NCBI GenBank assembly: GCA_965153355.1
Contig: OZ231127.1
Coordinates: forward strand, 84,568,001-84,632,000
Direction: 5' to 3'
Length of the DNA stretch: 64,000 nt
Source: Flaccisagitta enflata
Lineage: Eukaryota; Chaetognatha; Sagittoidea; Aphragmophora
Under the pieces are notes generated by a model. It made no database searches and had not been told where the DNA came from. It worked only from the letters and a program-made list of their open reading frames with translations. Shown in pieces: positions 23,355 through 35,035 of the stretch. Both the position numbers and the translations under genes were made by a program. The number at the start of each line of letters is the position of its first letter. Positions within the stretch are counted from its first letter, which is position 1.

Positions 23355-24049
23355 TTTAGTTGCGGACACGCAACTCTATAAGCAGTCAGCGGACAAAACA
23401 CAATAGGTATATATATCACTCGGTTGGTTTTGATCTAACCCACTGATGTTGAACAGAATGCTGTAAATTACAGCCGGCTGTTCAGTTACAAAGTTGGCAA
23501 AAATCTAACTTTCACCGAATAGAATGAGACCTGCAGATTCATAATCCTGATGAAATTCTAAGAAGTTTGATATGTCACAACATATACTTTTACATGAAAA
23601 TAAAAAAAATTTATCATTGTTTGATTTAATTATAACGCAATGTTAAAAAGAAATCTATTATAAAAAGTGTTAAGTGTGACATATCAAACTTCTCAGAATT
23701 TTATCAGGAGTATGAATCTGCAGGTCTTATTCTATTTTGGAAAAATTGGATTTTTGCCAACTTTGTAACTTAACAGCCGGCTGTAATTTCAACAACCAGT
23801 TGATGTTTACAGCATTCTGTTCAACATCAGTGGGTTGGATCAAAACCAACGGAGTGATATATATACCTATTGTGTTTTGTCCGCTGACTGTAAGAGGCTT
23901 TGTCCGTCCGTGTTGATAAGTGGGAAAATGAGCGTTTTTGAATACTTTTTGCATACATTTGGGTGTTTGGGGGGGGATCGGGGTGTGCATGGGGGTTGGA
24001 CGCCCCTGTCCACCCGTCTGCAGCGATATTGTGACCCCGCGTCACTTGT
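23355..24049 (-). mobile_element. Family A copy, second tip type, split by foldback
   Basis: Hairpin AGTTGCGGACACGCAACT (23358-23375); interrupted by the 508-bp element; resumes AGGCTTTGTCCGTCC and ends with the alternative tip hairpin GTGACCCCGCGTCAC. Subfamily as at 27904 and 41644. Confidence 0.88.
23383..23890. mobile_element. 508-bp foldback DNA element, TAAG duplication
   Basis: Inverted arms of about 200 bp begin CAGTCAGCGGACAAAACACA and end with the exact complement; the 4-bp duplication TAAG lies on both sides (23379-23382, 23891-23894). The left arm lacks about 16 bp present in the right. The loop is AT-rich and non-coding. It is inserted in a family A copy between CTCTATAAG and AGGCTTTG. 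A 4-bp duplication is seen in several superfamilies, so none is assigned. Confidence 0.9.
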
Positions 24050-24059
24050 CTATATTCTG

Positions 24060-24458
24060 CTTCCCACCCCTTTTCTACTTTCTCTTCTATTTCTCGTTTT
24101 TCCTCTTCCTCTTCTTCTTTTTCTTTTTCTTTTTCTTTTTCTTTTTCTTTTCTCTTTTTCTTTTACTTTTTCTTTGCTTTTTCTTCTTCCTCTTCTTCTT
24201 TTTCTTTTTCTTTTTCTTTTTCTTTTTCTTTTTCTTTTTCTTTTTCTTTTTCTTTTTCTTTTTCTTTTTTTTCTTCCTCTTTTTTTTCTTTTTCTTCTTC
24301 CTCTTCTTTTTCTTTTCGTTCTCGTTCTTCTTATTCATCTTCTCGTTCTTCTTATTCATCTTCTTCTCCTTCTTCTTCATCTCGTTCTTCTTATTCTTCA
24401 TCTACTTCTTCTAACTTTTTTTTCTTCCTCGTCATCTTCTTCTTCTACTACTTCTCCC

Positions 24459-24500
<42 letters not shown>
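24060..24500. repeat. Pyrimidine tract (TTTTTC)n
   Basis: CTTTTT hexamers, CTTCTTATTCATCTTCTCGT units, then (CT)n to 24500. Confidence 0.93.
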
Positions 24501-24503
<3 letters not shown>

Positions 24504-24734
24504 TCTTTATTTGATGGATTTCAGCACTTAATTCCCTCTTTTCTGCGTCATAACTTTGCCGTTTTTGCTTCTCATGCACCATGAGCTTTGATTGCAACCT
24601 CTCACACGGCGCCCGTGGAAAGGAAATGGCAAAAAGACGGGTATATCTGTATATATACAACATGTAAATCGATTGAATGGTCGGCCGGTAGAACACGGGG
24701 GACTTTTGTTTGTTTGTCCGTTTGTTTATTTGTT

Positions 24735-25122
24735 TGTCCCCCCTCCCCCTTTCAGGCCTGAAATCTATCCTCTCAGGCATGAGATCTGCCATCTCAAGCC
24801 CAAAATTTGCCCTCCCAGGCCTGATATCTGCTCTCTCTGGCCTGAAATCTGCCCTCTCAGGCCTGAAATTTGCCCTTTCAGGCCTGGAATTTGCCTTTCA
24901 AACCTCAAATCTGTCCTGTCAGCCCCAAACCCCAAATTAGCCCTTTCAGACTTCAAATCTGCCCTCTCAGGCCTTAAATCTGGCGTCTCCACCATCAATT
25001 CAGCACTAAGACCTCAAATCTGCTCTCAGGACTCAAAACTGCTTCCTCTTACTCTAATTTGCAATCATACAAAGCAGGGCAATGGCTATCGCTGACCACG
25101 TAATGCGCTTGGACGACTAGTC
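24735..25122. mobile_element. Family B element without inverted ends
   Basis: About 13 units of 24 bp (CAGGCCTGAAATCTGCCCTC), then AAAGCAGGGCAATGGCTATC and GCTGACCACG end block. Confidence 0.75.
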
Positions 25123-25132
25123 TCTGACCTAC

Positions 25133-25372
25133 TACCTAGCTCATAAATATACGGACACCTGAAAATTAGCATCAACTTTAAAAAGGTGCTGCGCCTAAGC
25201 AAAATAAGTTATTGACCCCAGATTGGTCGCATTTGAAAGTTCATAAACAACTCTTTGAAAGGAGCCTAATCTGGTGTCAGTAACTCAATTTGTTCAAGGG
25301 CAGCACTTCTCTAAAGTTGATGCTACTTTTCAAGTGTCCATATATTTATGAGCTAGATGGTAGTTTCCAATT
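25133..25372. mobile_element. 240-bp palindromic MITE, unassigned
   Basis: Arms of about 110 bp contain TAGCTCATAAATATA at the tips, AGCATCAACTTTA and GACCCCAGATTGG inward, with the complements on the other side. No clear target duplication. A diverged half copy lies at about 2890-3000 (TTGACC/GATTGGTCG block). Confidence 0.75.
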
Positions 25373-25548
25373 TAAGGAGGAAAATTGGAGCCAGCGTGAA
25401 ATACATCATTATGATTCTCCGGAGATGCTTCCAACAGTTATGATATATCATTTATTACGTCATCAATGATTTGGAAGATCATCAAATTTATGTATGATGA
25501 TGTAAAACTGGAAAAACTTGAAAAAGTGGATCTATATGTTAAAAAAAA

Positions 25549-25712
<164 letters not shown>

Positions 25713-25868
25713 GACCCAAGGAAGCGATGAATACAGGAGAGGAAGGTTTTTTGCGCGTGCGCGGGAAATTTGAATGCGACAAAACCATCAACATGTGATG
25801 TGTCACGTGACTGATGTGAATCTAGGCAGAAAACGCGCCTGAAATAAAGATGGAAGCAAGGTTTCAGC

Positions 25869-25871
<3 letters not shown>

Positions 25872-25929
<58 letters not shown>

Positions 25930-25961
25930 TTACAGTTTAAGGAGAGCTATTTAGATGGATA

Positions 25962-25993
<32 letters not shown>

Positions 25994-26101
25994 CACAGAT
26001 AGAGACCAGAAGTCAGAAGAGACATCAGAGAAAAGAGCGAGAGCGAGAGCGAGAGCGAGAGCGAGAGCGAGAGCGAGAGAGAGAGAGAGCGAGAGAGAGA
26101 A
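25872..26101. repeat. Cluster of (GA)n, (AT)n and (GAGAGC)n
   Basis: GA 25872-25927, AT 25958-25996, GAGAGC about 26035-26101. 26102-26580 holds no supported gene. Confidence 0.92.
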
Positions 26102-26586
26102 AAAGCCACTTCCTGCCATTTGGTACCATCTGGCGCTATCTGACAATTCTTAGCCTAAATGCCGCATTAACCTGCATGATGCGTGGGACAACTCTGATAT
26201 TTGACACTCGAGGTTCAGGTTTGCTGCTTCCACACCCACGACCACGGCCGGTGAACAAACTATTGCATCGTTGGTAAATTCAATAGAAATATCGTGGCTT
26301 TTTGAAGCCACTGAGTTAGTACTCATGGAAAATTCAGGGGAAAACGCAGTGGACAAACTACTTTTCGTGCAGAAGACGTGTTTGAACCATTGCTGATAAA
26401 ATCGGTTGAGGTATGGCTGCATGAAAACCTCATGATGTGAAGTTGATTATCAAGACCGACGTCTACGAATTGAATATGTGCAAAAAACTGCAAATGGGTA
26501 AATCGTCACCAGCTGCAAGCTCCATTCTAAGATATTATCGTCGGTATTCAATACGTCCAAATTTCGAAAAGTCAATGGGCAATTTT

Positions 26587-26738
26587 CTAAACTCAATTCT
26601 AAAAGTCAATTCTAAAAGTCAATTTTTAGTCAATTTTAAAAGTCAATTTTAAAAGTCAATTTCAAAAGTCAATTTTAAAAGTCAATTTTAAAAGTCAATT
26701 TTTAAAGTCAATCTTAACAGTCAATTTTTAAAATTCAA
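26587..26738. repeat. 15-16 bp minisatellite
   Basis: Units of AAAAGTCAATTTT with small changes, about 10 copies. Confidence 0.85.
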
Positions 26739-26741
26739 TAA

Positions 26742-26910
26742 TCCGCTGTGCCGTTTGGCCAATCTGTCGGTCCGTAGGTTGGTCTTTTAATCACGCGTTA
26801 ATGGGCGGTTTCTACATCAACGCTCCAGCCCAAATACTCGATTATCCTTTTTCATCACTGCCCCTGCCCACCCACACGCGTCTTGGGTAGCCGTGTATCC
26901 AGCCTTGTTA
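26742..26910 (-). mobile_element. Family A copy, hairpin end missing
   Basis: GTCGGTCCGTAGG microsatellite remnant, CTGCCCCTGCCCACC box, subterminal ACACGCGTCTTGGG, tip ending CCAGCCTTGTT. Confidence 0.8.
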
Positions 26911-27063
26911 TCTTTTGATCTTTCTTCATTCATAAATTGCAGTTGAAGCGTTTTGATGGGTTGAAAAATAAAAGCGATGATGAATGATGATTGACAAGAA
27001 CGATGAAAGCAAAAATCAAAACAAAAACAGACACAAACACACCACAAAACGACCGTGAAATCA

Positions 27064-27083
27064 AGGACAACAACAACAACACC

Positions 27084-27175
<92 letters not shown>

Positions 27176-27213
27176 CGACGACGACGACGACGACGACGAC
27201 GACAACGACAACG

Positions 27214-27297
<84 letters not shown>

Positions 27298-27298
27298 T
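27064..27298. repeat. (CAA)n with an internal (CGA)n block
   Basis: A CGA run at 27176-27203 interrupts an otherwise pure ACA array. Confidence 0.95.
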
Positions 27299-27503
27299 CA
27301 GCCTTCATCCAAGGATTGACACGACAATCAATCCCAACAAAGGGAACGACAAAGGCAAATGGATGGTTGCAAAAGATGTCGATGATGAAATTGTGGCAAC
27401 GGAATGAAACTGTCATGGTAAAGTTGGAGACTACTATCTAAGACAAAAAATGGTTCCAATTGAAAAAGAAAGCCTCAACTTAGGAGAAGCGCTGCTCTTC
27501 AAA

Positions 27504-27657
27504 AACAAGGCCGGATACATGGCAATCCAGTCGTGGACGGTTTGGCGGGGGTGTTGCAAAACCGCTCGGAATTCAGAAATGTGACAGACTTACCGACCTA
27601 TCTACCTACCGACCGACCGACACGGCAAGGTGTAGAGTCGCGTGTCTGCGACTAAAA
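27504..27657 (+). mobile_element. Family A copy
   Basis: Tip stem GCCG/TGGC (G-U compatible), subterminal AGTCGTGGAC, hairpin AGTCGCGTGTCTGCGACT (27636-27653). Confidence 0.88.
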
Positions 27658-27749
27658 ATAGTCACTGCGCATCAGATACAAATTCATTTACTTACCATTT
27701 AAACAAGTTGCTCAAGCAACCATCTTATCTCTAAGACTCTATATCCTTT

Positions 27750-27903
27750 AACAAGGCCGGATACACGGCAATCCAGTCGCGGACGGTTGGGCAGGAGCAG
27801 TAATGCGAAAACCGCTTGGAATTCAAAAATGTGACGGACCGACTGGCATAGCGACCGACATACCGACCGTCACGGCAAGGTGTAGAGTCGCGTGTCCGCT
27901 ACT
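27750..27903 (+). mobile_element. Family A copy, abutting the next
   Basis: Standard tip, subterminal AGTCGCGGAC, hairpin AGTCGCGTGTCCGCTACT with one mismatch. Its last base is followed at once by the tip of another copy (27904). Confidence 0.88.
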
Positions 27904-28147
27904 AACAAGTGACGCGGGGTCACAATATCGTTGCGGACGGGTGGGCAGGGGCATCCAACCCCCATCCACACCCCAACCCACCCCAAACACTCAAACATAC
28001 ACAAAAAGTATCGAAAACGCTCGTTTTCCCACTTTTCAACTCGATCACCATGACGGACGGACCGACGGACCGACGGACCGACGGACCAACGGACGGACGG
28101 ACGGACGGACAAAGCCTATTATAGAGTTGCGTGTCCGCAACTAAAAA
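27904..28147 (+). mobile_element. Family A copy, second tip type
   Basis: Tip AACAAGTGACGCGGGGTCAC (stem GTGAC/GTCAC), subterminal GTTGCGGAC, GGTGGGCAGGGGC, (GGAC)n, hairpin AGTTGCGTGTCCGCAACT (28125-28142). Confidence 0.92.
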
Positions 28148-28316
28148 TGCAATAGTGGAAGTGAAAGGAGAGTTGGAGACAGTGAAGTTTTTGCGGATAA
28201 GTTGGTATATTTCATGTGCTCCGCATAATCTAAACTCTCTTTAGACATATGATGGGTCGCCCTTCACCCCCAATACCTCCTTCATGTCTCATCTCTCTTC
28301 TATACTTGGGGTTGAC

Positions 28317-28996
28317 AGTCCTCTTGTCTTCTTATCTTCTTGTCTTCTTTTCTACTTGTCGTCTTGTCTTCTTATCTTCTTGTTTTCTTGTGTTCTTGTT
28401 TTCTTGTCTTCTTGTCTTCTTATCTTCTTGTCTTCTTGTCTTCTTGTCTTCTTGTCTAATTGTCTTCTTGTCTTCTTGTCTATTTGTTTTGTCTTCTCGT
28501 CTTCTAGGTGTCTTGTCCTCTTGTCTTCTTGTCTTCTTGTTTTCTTGTCTTCTTGTCATCTTGTCTTCTTGTCTTTTTTTCTTTTTGTCTTATTATCTTT
28601 TTGTCTTCCTGTCTTCTTGTTCTCTTGTCTTCTTTTCGTCTTGTCTTCTTGTTGTTTTTTCTTCTCGTCTTCTTGTCTTTTTGTCTTTTTGTCTATTTGT
28701 CTTTTTGTCATTTTGTCTTCTTGTCCTCTTGTCCTCTGGTCTTCTTGTATTCTTATTTCCTTATTTTCTTATTTTCTTTTTTTCTTATTTTCTTATTTTC
28801 TTATTTTCTTATTTTCTTATTTCTTATTTCTTTTTTTCTTATTTTCTTATTTTCTTATTTTCTTATTTTCTTATTTTCTTATTTTCTTATTTTCTTAATT
28901 TCTTATTTTCTTAATTTCTTGTCTTCTTGTCTTTTTGTCTTTTTGTCTTTTTGTCTTCTTGTCTTCTTGTCTTCTTGTCTTCTTGTCTTCTTGTCA
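28317..28996. repeat. (GTCTTCTT)n and (TTATTTTC)n array, 680 bp
   Basis: Octamers GTCTTCTT outside and TTATTTTC in the middle (28745-28915). Ends 60 bases from the donor of the propeptide exon. Confidence 0.93.
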
Positions 28997-29055
28997 TCAA
29001 AAGTCCACCCCCACTCCTCCCTTCCCCCTTCTCCCCAACACTTTCCACATCTCAC

Positions 29056-29305
29056 CTCTTTTCTCCATTTGCTGTTGATTGGACTCTTCTTGTCTCTTGA
29101 CGAGCCTTTCCACGTCTTCGATCTCGACGGCGGGTTGCATCCCCGCCAGCTTCAACTGTTCCATGACGTCGTCGACGTGGTCTTTGGGCAGCCGGATGCC
29201 GACGGGGTTGTCGAGGCCTCGAGGCTCCATCCAGTAATCGTAAACATCGCCAAAGGAATCCAAAACTGACAAATGATGAGATTCCCGCGGAGTCACGCCG
29301 ATCAC
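29056..29305 (-). CDS. M14A carboxypeptidase, activation (propeptide) exon
   Basis: Minus-strand exon of 250 nt. It follows the acceptor TTTCCAATCAG and ends at the donor AAGAG/GTGAGA, so it starts in phase 0 and ends in phase 1. The 83 encoded residues read like the carboxypeptidase activation peptide (Propep_M14): an N-terminal VIGVTP strand, a hydrophobic spacing, YWMEPRG, then PVGIRLP, a helix with VDDVMEQL, and IEDVERL near the end, followed by a basic KR-containing tail. In this family the segment folds over the active site as an inhibitory globule and is removed by trypsin-like cleavage. Its phase fits the next exon at 6780. The upstream exon with the signal peptide was not found. The family call is firm; A-type versus B-type specificity cannot be decided because the specificity-pocket exon is outside the window. 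Confidence 0.85.
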
Positions 29306-29320
29306 CTGATTGGAAATTTA

Positions 29321-29460
29321 GGGCATGTTTCTACTGACGACTGCGGTTCTTCCCGCGTAACGCGTTTACAGTGTGAACACATTTTTATAAGAATTTCAAC
29401 CATCTCATGAGGAAGTAAGCAAAGCGAGTGAGCGAGCCCGTGAACGGAGCAAGCGAGATC
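29321..29460 (-). mobile_element. Family C element, truncated
   Basis: GGGCATGTTTCTACTGACG, ACGCGTTTACAGTGTGAACA, GCGAGTGAGCGAGCCCGTGA; the right half is missing. It lies just upstream of the propeptide exon acceptor. Confidence 0.75.
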
Positions 29461-29945
29461 ATACAATATATACCACCACAATAACTTGCGCTTCCGTTTT
29501 GAGACTGGGAATGGTGCCCAATAAAGTGAAGGAATCTACAGACTGTAGTACAGTGGAAAAACATCTCCAAAACAACGCCTTTAAAGGTGCCCCGCCTTTC
29601 GAGGATAAGATGCTTCTGTCCCAAAATTATTCTGGTTTTCGTATACCTCTAGTTGACAGACCCTCCCGTAACAGTGACTCGCCGTAAAAGGTCAAATTTT
29701 TAAAGTAGGTAAATTCCCCCTCAATAAAGGTGAATTGAATTTCTTCATTTGATTTCGAAAATATCCAGTCCCATCTTGACCGTCATGCTTACCCCCACCC
29801 CCCCCCCCCGTCCCGCTCGAACCACACTGACCAAGGGAGTTTGTCTAGTTCTACTGCATTTTCCTACTCGATCAGTACATCGAAATTTTGCAATAGCTGA
29901 CATGATCATAATACTTTGTGATATTTATGTTGACACGCACTCATA

Positions 29946-30004
<59 letters not shown>
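29946..30004. repeat. (CT)n microsatellite
   Basis: Two CTTT interruptions. 29460-29945 holds nothing recognised. Confidence 0.94.
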
Positions 30005-30005
<1 letters not shown>

Positions 30006-30119
30006 CAAAAGTCTGTTCATTTCGTTCTAAAGAAATAATATCCTCATAAATTGCCCATGATGTGAAGTGAGAATGAGCCATATGAGACAAGGGGGTGTAT
30101 ATCAGACGAGAGAAACAGA

Positions 30120-30321
<202 letters not shown>

Positions 30322-30539
30322 ATGAGATATTGAGACAATGAGACGGAGACAATGAGAGAGAGAGACACACAGAACGTGAGACAGAGAGATACATAAGCAG
30401 AAACAGACAAAATCCCTCTCTCTGACTGCCAGACGAGATAAACTGACTAACTAACAAAAGAGCGGAGCGAAGCGAGTTTTCCGACGTCTAAATAAAGAGG
30501 TTACTAGGCCTAGGGTAAATAAAAATCAACATGGAAATC

Positions 30540-31075
<536 letters not shown>

Positions 31076-31718
31076 AAAAAACGGACGTTAGGAACATCAA
31101 ATTAGCCTTGCAACGATCGTGTTGCCGGTTCATGCTGCCCGTTCATGTTGCCTTGGATCATGTAGACAACGTTGTTCTAGAAAGCACCACATCACAATAT
31201 GTCAGCCATCTGTCATTTGCGGGCTACAGCAGCACGTCCACGTCCAATAAAACACACTCCTAAGAACTTTACGCTCCACTTCACGGATCACTCACAATTT
31301 TGCGATTACCACCAGACCGGATTCATCAAATCAAGGTCAACAGTTGGCGGTTTTCGTCAAACGGATCCCTGATTTGATGTCCTTCATCAATAATGCAAAG
31401 TGTTGGATTTTTTGGATATTTCTATGTACGAGCATTAATACAACAACAAACAAAAACCGATGTAAAAAAACACAAACGTCGTTTGCAAAAAAAATATCAT
31501 ATCATTCTTGGCTGTCTACTTTGCTTACCCTTTGCTGGAAAAGCAGCCTTTTTTTGCTCCGGGTCTTTTTTTCAAGTGCTCTAGCGGGGCAGGCTGCGGT
31601 TTTATGTAAGCTAATATTCAGAATGTATGTCTACTAGTCCTTTTATCGTTCATTTTGCTTGTAGTCTTTCATGGAGTTTTACTGAAAAATGTGACCGAAA
31701 GTAAACTGACCAACAGTG

Positions 31719-31802
31719 AATGATTGACTGACTAACTGACTGACTGACTGACTGACTGACTGACTGACTGACTGACTGACTGACTGACTGACTGACTGAC
31801 TT
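31719..31802. repeat. (TGAC)n microsatellite
   Basis: About 20 tetranucleotide units. Confidence 0.96.
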
Positions 31803-31916
31803 TAAATAAGTATCATGGTCACCTTGAGAATCGAGAACTCATCGTGGTGCCAAAAGGTTCTTTTCATAATCCCCATGTTAGTCTTTTTTTCATTTCCTCA
31901 TAAAATTCCATAGATT

Positions 31917-32135
31917 TTTAGTCGCGTGCACGCGACTCAGTAGTAAGGAAAATTGTGATAAGTGGCAGTTATCCTATAGCGGTCAAACTCATGAGGCTCT
32001 GAAAACGTGGAGAAATACCCTCTACTATTACCATTTCCTAACAAAGAAATAACTACGAGCTAGCTAAAGATGACCGCTCCTGCCCAAAGTCTCCTGCCCA
32101 TAATCTAGTGGTCAAGCCCATTGCAAGGCCAATAA
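31917..32135 (-). mobile_element. Family A copy, decayed body
   Basis: Perfect hairpin AGTCGCGTGCACGCGACT (31920-31937), CTCCTGCCC boxes near 32075-32100, CAAGGCC remnant at the tip. The body is unlike other copies and is shared with the right inverted arm. Confidence 0.55.
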
Positions 32136-32360
32136 GGAGGAGGAGGAGGAGGAGCTCCGGCCAATTTGCAAAAGTAGGAAACGCGCAACGTTGCAGATGG
32201 ATTTGCAGAATGGTAGGATTTAAGCCTCAAAATCTCTACTCGAGTTGAACTCGGGAGAGAGAGAAGAGAGAGAGAGAGGAGCCGAGACCTCAGGTTTCGA
32301 TCTGTCAAGATTTTCAGTCGAGGATTTTCTACTTTTAGGGAGGGAGGAGGGAGGGTAGAA

Positions 32361-32770
32361 AGAAGGGATTTCAATGAAAGAATGAATAGCAGAAACCTGG
32401 GTGAAATACTGTCTACAATTACCTTTTCGAGTTTGTCTCCTGAAAGAGTAGGTAGGATATTTGGGATGAATGAATAGAAAAGGTAGAAGTAGGTGTATTA
32501 TAGTGGGGGGGCAAGATTGTTTAGAAAAAGAAACGTGTTATACAAAGACAGAAAGAAAGAAAGAAGAAGGGATTTCAATGAAAGAATGAATGGCAGAAAC
32601 CTGGGTGAAATACTGTCTACAATTACCTTTTCGAGTTTGTCTCCTGAAAGAGTAGGTAGGATATTTGGGATGAATGAATAGAAAAGGTAGAAGTAGGTGT
32701 ATTATAGTGGGGGGGCAAGATTGTTTAGAAAAAGAAACGTGTTATACAAAGACAGAAAGAAAGAAAGAAG
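32361..32770 (+). repeat. 206-bp tandem duplication, nearly identical
   Basis: AGAAGGGATTTCAATGAAAG starts at about 32361 and 32567; the two units differ by about one base, so the event is recent. Lies inside the left inverted arm. Confidence 0.9.
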
Positions 32771-33233
32771 AAAGAGAGAGTGAAAGAAAGAAGGGAAAGA
32801 ACAAAGGGGATTATGAAACACCCAAATCCACGGTAATTACCTTCTACAATTACGATTTGTTTCATATTAAACAGAGTTAGACCCAATTGTCATAAAGAAG
32901 AAGAAGAAGCGCGAAGAAAGAAGGTAGAAGCAGATTTTGGTAAGTAGGAATGGTCAATGTGAATGATGGTGCATATGGAGGGAGGAAGGGGGGGGGGGTG
33001 GGGCGGTGGATGTATATGCGCGTAAAAGCGTTTGAGCCAATCATTTTAAGGGCGTACCTAAGTATTTGACGTCTCTTTGTTTCAAATGATTGGCCTATGC
33101 AACAAATGACGGAAGTATTTGTTGTATCTATTTGAGTATAATAGTCGGCAATTAAGGAGAGAGAGAGAAAAAAAAAAAGGAGAGAGAGAGAGAGAGAGAA
33201 GAGAGGCAGAGATGGAGAAAAAAAGAGAAGAAG

Positions 33234-33460
33234 GTCGTACACATAGCTACCCAGTTGCGCGCGGGTGGGCAGGGGTACCATTTGAGGTTATTACACTATC
33301 CTTGTAGGAACAGTGAGGTTAAAAAATGTACAAAAATCCAGAAAAAAAAATAAGAGTATGAAAGACCGATGGACGGACCAACGGACCGATGGACGGACAA
33401 ACGGACCGACCAATGGACCGACGGATGGATTGACAAAGCATGGTGCACGGGACTAAAAAA
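33234..33460 (+). mobile_element. Family A copy in left arm
   Basis: Tip lost; CAGTTGCGCGCGGGTGGGC, long GGAC/GGACC tract, decayed hairpin before GGGACTAAAAA. Confidence 0.75.
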
Positions 33461-33889
33461 ATACGAGTGAAAAAAAAAAGAGAAAAAAAATTGCGATCGA
33501 AGATCGAACGAAAAAGGAATGGGTTTTACACATATGAGATTTTTATAGTCGGTCCAAAATATTAATCTTTTTTCTATAAAAAAATAAAAAAAAAAAAAAA
33601 TAAAAATGGTTTTGGAATTTATTATTTTATTTTTAAATAAAAATTTAAAATTTAAGAAAAAAATACATAAAATATTTTTTAATTTTTTTACACTCCTAAC
33701 GATATCGATTTTCACGGATGAGTCTAAAAACTGGATCGAAAGGCGAAAAAAACCTAAACGATGATCATTCAAAGAAAAACAAATCAGTTTTATGGTGAGA
33801 ACATTTTGGTGAAAAAAGACAGTTAGGTGAGAACAAAGGGTGTTGATTGGGCCGTCTAACAGTGGTCGGTCCACGTCCATTTGTCCGTG

Positions 33890-34790
33890 TCTTTAATTTT
33901 TTTTTTGCTCGTTCACTGCCCTACCCACCCCACCCACCTTTGACCGGTTTATGTAGACGGCCTTGTTTTTAGTCGCGCCGGGCTAGCGACTCTATAAGAG
34001 GCTTTGTCCCTCCGTCGGTCCATTGGTCCGTTGGTCTGTCCGCCCGTCCGTTGGTCCGTGAGCACGAGTTGAAAAGTGGAAAAACGTGTTTTTTTTTTTA
34101 GTCGGGGACTAGCAACTCTATAAGAGGCTTTGTCCGTACGTCGGTCCGTTGGTCCGTCGATCCGTCAATCTGTCCGCCCACGTCCATTGATACGTGAGCC
34201 TGAGTTGAAAAGTGGAAAACATGCATTTTTAATCAAAACTAAGCTGCTCTATAAGAGGCTTTGTCTGTCCGTCCGTCGGTCCATCCGTTGGTTGTCCCGT
34301 AGTCCCGTCAATTATCATCGCCCTCCGTTGGTCTGTGAACACGAGGGTTGAAAAGTTATGTAGACGGCCTTGTTTTTTAGTCGCGGGCTAGCGACTCTAT
34401 AAGAGGCTTTGTCCCTCCGTCGGTCCGTCGGTCCGTTGGTCTGTCCGCCCGTCCGTTGGTCCGTGAGCACGAGTTGAAAAGTGGAAAAACATGCATCTAT
34501 GGTCGCGGACTAGCGACTCTATAAAAGGCTTTGTCCGTTTGTCGGTCCGTCGGTCCGTCGGTCTGTCCGCCCGTCCGTTGGTCCGTGAGCACAAGTTGAA
34601 AAGTGGAAAAACATGCATTTTTAGTCGCGGATTAGCGATTCTATAAGAGGCTTTGTCCGTCCGTTTGTCGGTCCGTCGGTCCGTCGGTCTGTCCGCCCGT
34701 CCGTTGGTCCGTGAACACGAGTTGAAAAGTGGAAAAACATGCATCTATGGTCGCGGACTAGCGACTCTATAAAAGGCTTTGTCCGTTAAG
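33890..34790 (-). repeat. Tandem array of family A hairpin halves
   Basis: Seven head-to-tail units of about 122-130 bp. Each begins with a hairpin such as AGTCGCGGACTAGCGACT, then CTCTATAAGAGGCTTTGTCC, GTCC microsatellite and GAGTTGAAAAGTGGAAAAAC. Units lack the GGTGGGCAG box and the tip, except where GGCCTTGTT appears near 33958 and 34370. Confidence 0.85.
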
Positions 34791-35035
34791 GCTGGGATTT
34801 GGGCCTCGAGGCTAGGATTTGGGCCTTGAGACTGGGATTTGATGGTGAGGGACGGAGAAGAAGGAGAAGGAGAAGGAGAAGAAGGAGGAGGAGGAGAAAA
34901 TTCCCCATATGTATGGAAGCATGGGTCATCAACCCCTTCGGGGCCGCTGTCCTGCTACCCCTTTCACTTCAAGTACAACCTACTTAGGCAGGGCACAGGT
35001 ACCGCTGACCATCTAACGCTTTTGCGGCTATTATT
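34790..35035. mobile_element. Family B element, half
   Basis: GGCTGGGATTTGGGCCTCGA units, GAAGGAGAAGGAG tract, GTCATCAACCCCTTCGGGGC, and the complement of the AGCGTTAGATGGTCAGCGG end block. Confidence 0.8.

Larger units (their letters stand above)
31940..34790. repeat. Left arm of large inverted duplication
   Basis: Matches 52170-55370 as reverse complement in the same block order: the GCTCCTGCCC/GAGGCTC block, the AAAGACAGAAAG block, the GGCAATTAAGGAGAG block, a family A copy, an AT-rich block with ATGATCATT, the CCCAATCAACACCC block (as complement), and a family A tandem array. Similarity is interrupted by indels and microsatellites. Confidence 0.8.

Noticed and set aside
26150-26422. 90-codon minus-strand frame and a short plus-strand frame
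   Set aside because: No convincing splice sites or recognisable motif; the length is not unusual by chance.
28249-29269. Leu/Phe/Ser-rich plus-strand frames up to 253 codons reaching into the propeptide exon
   Set aside because: They are octamer-array translations plus the antisense of the real exon.
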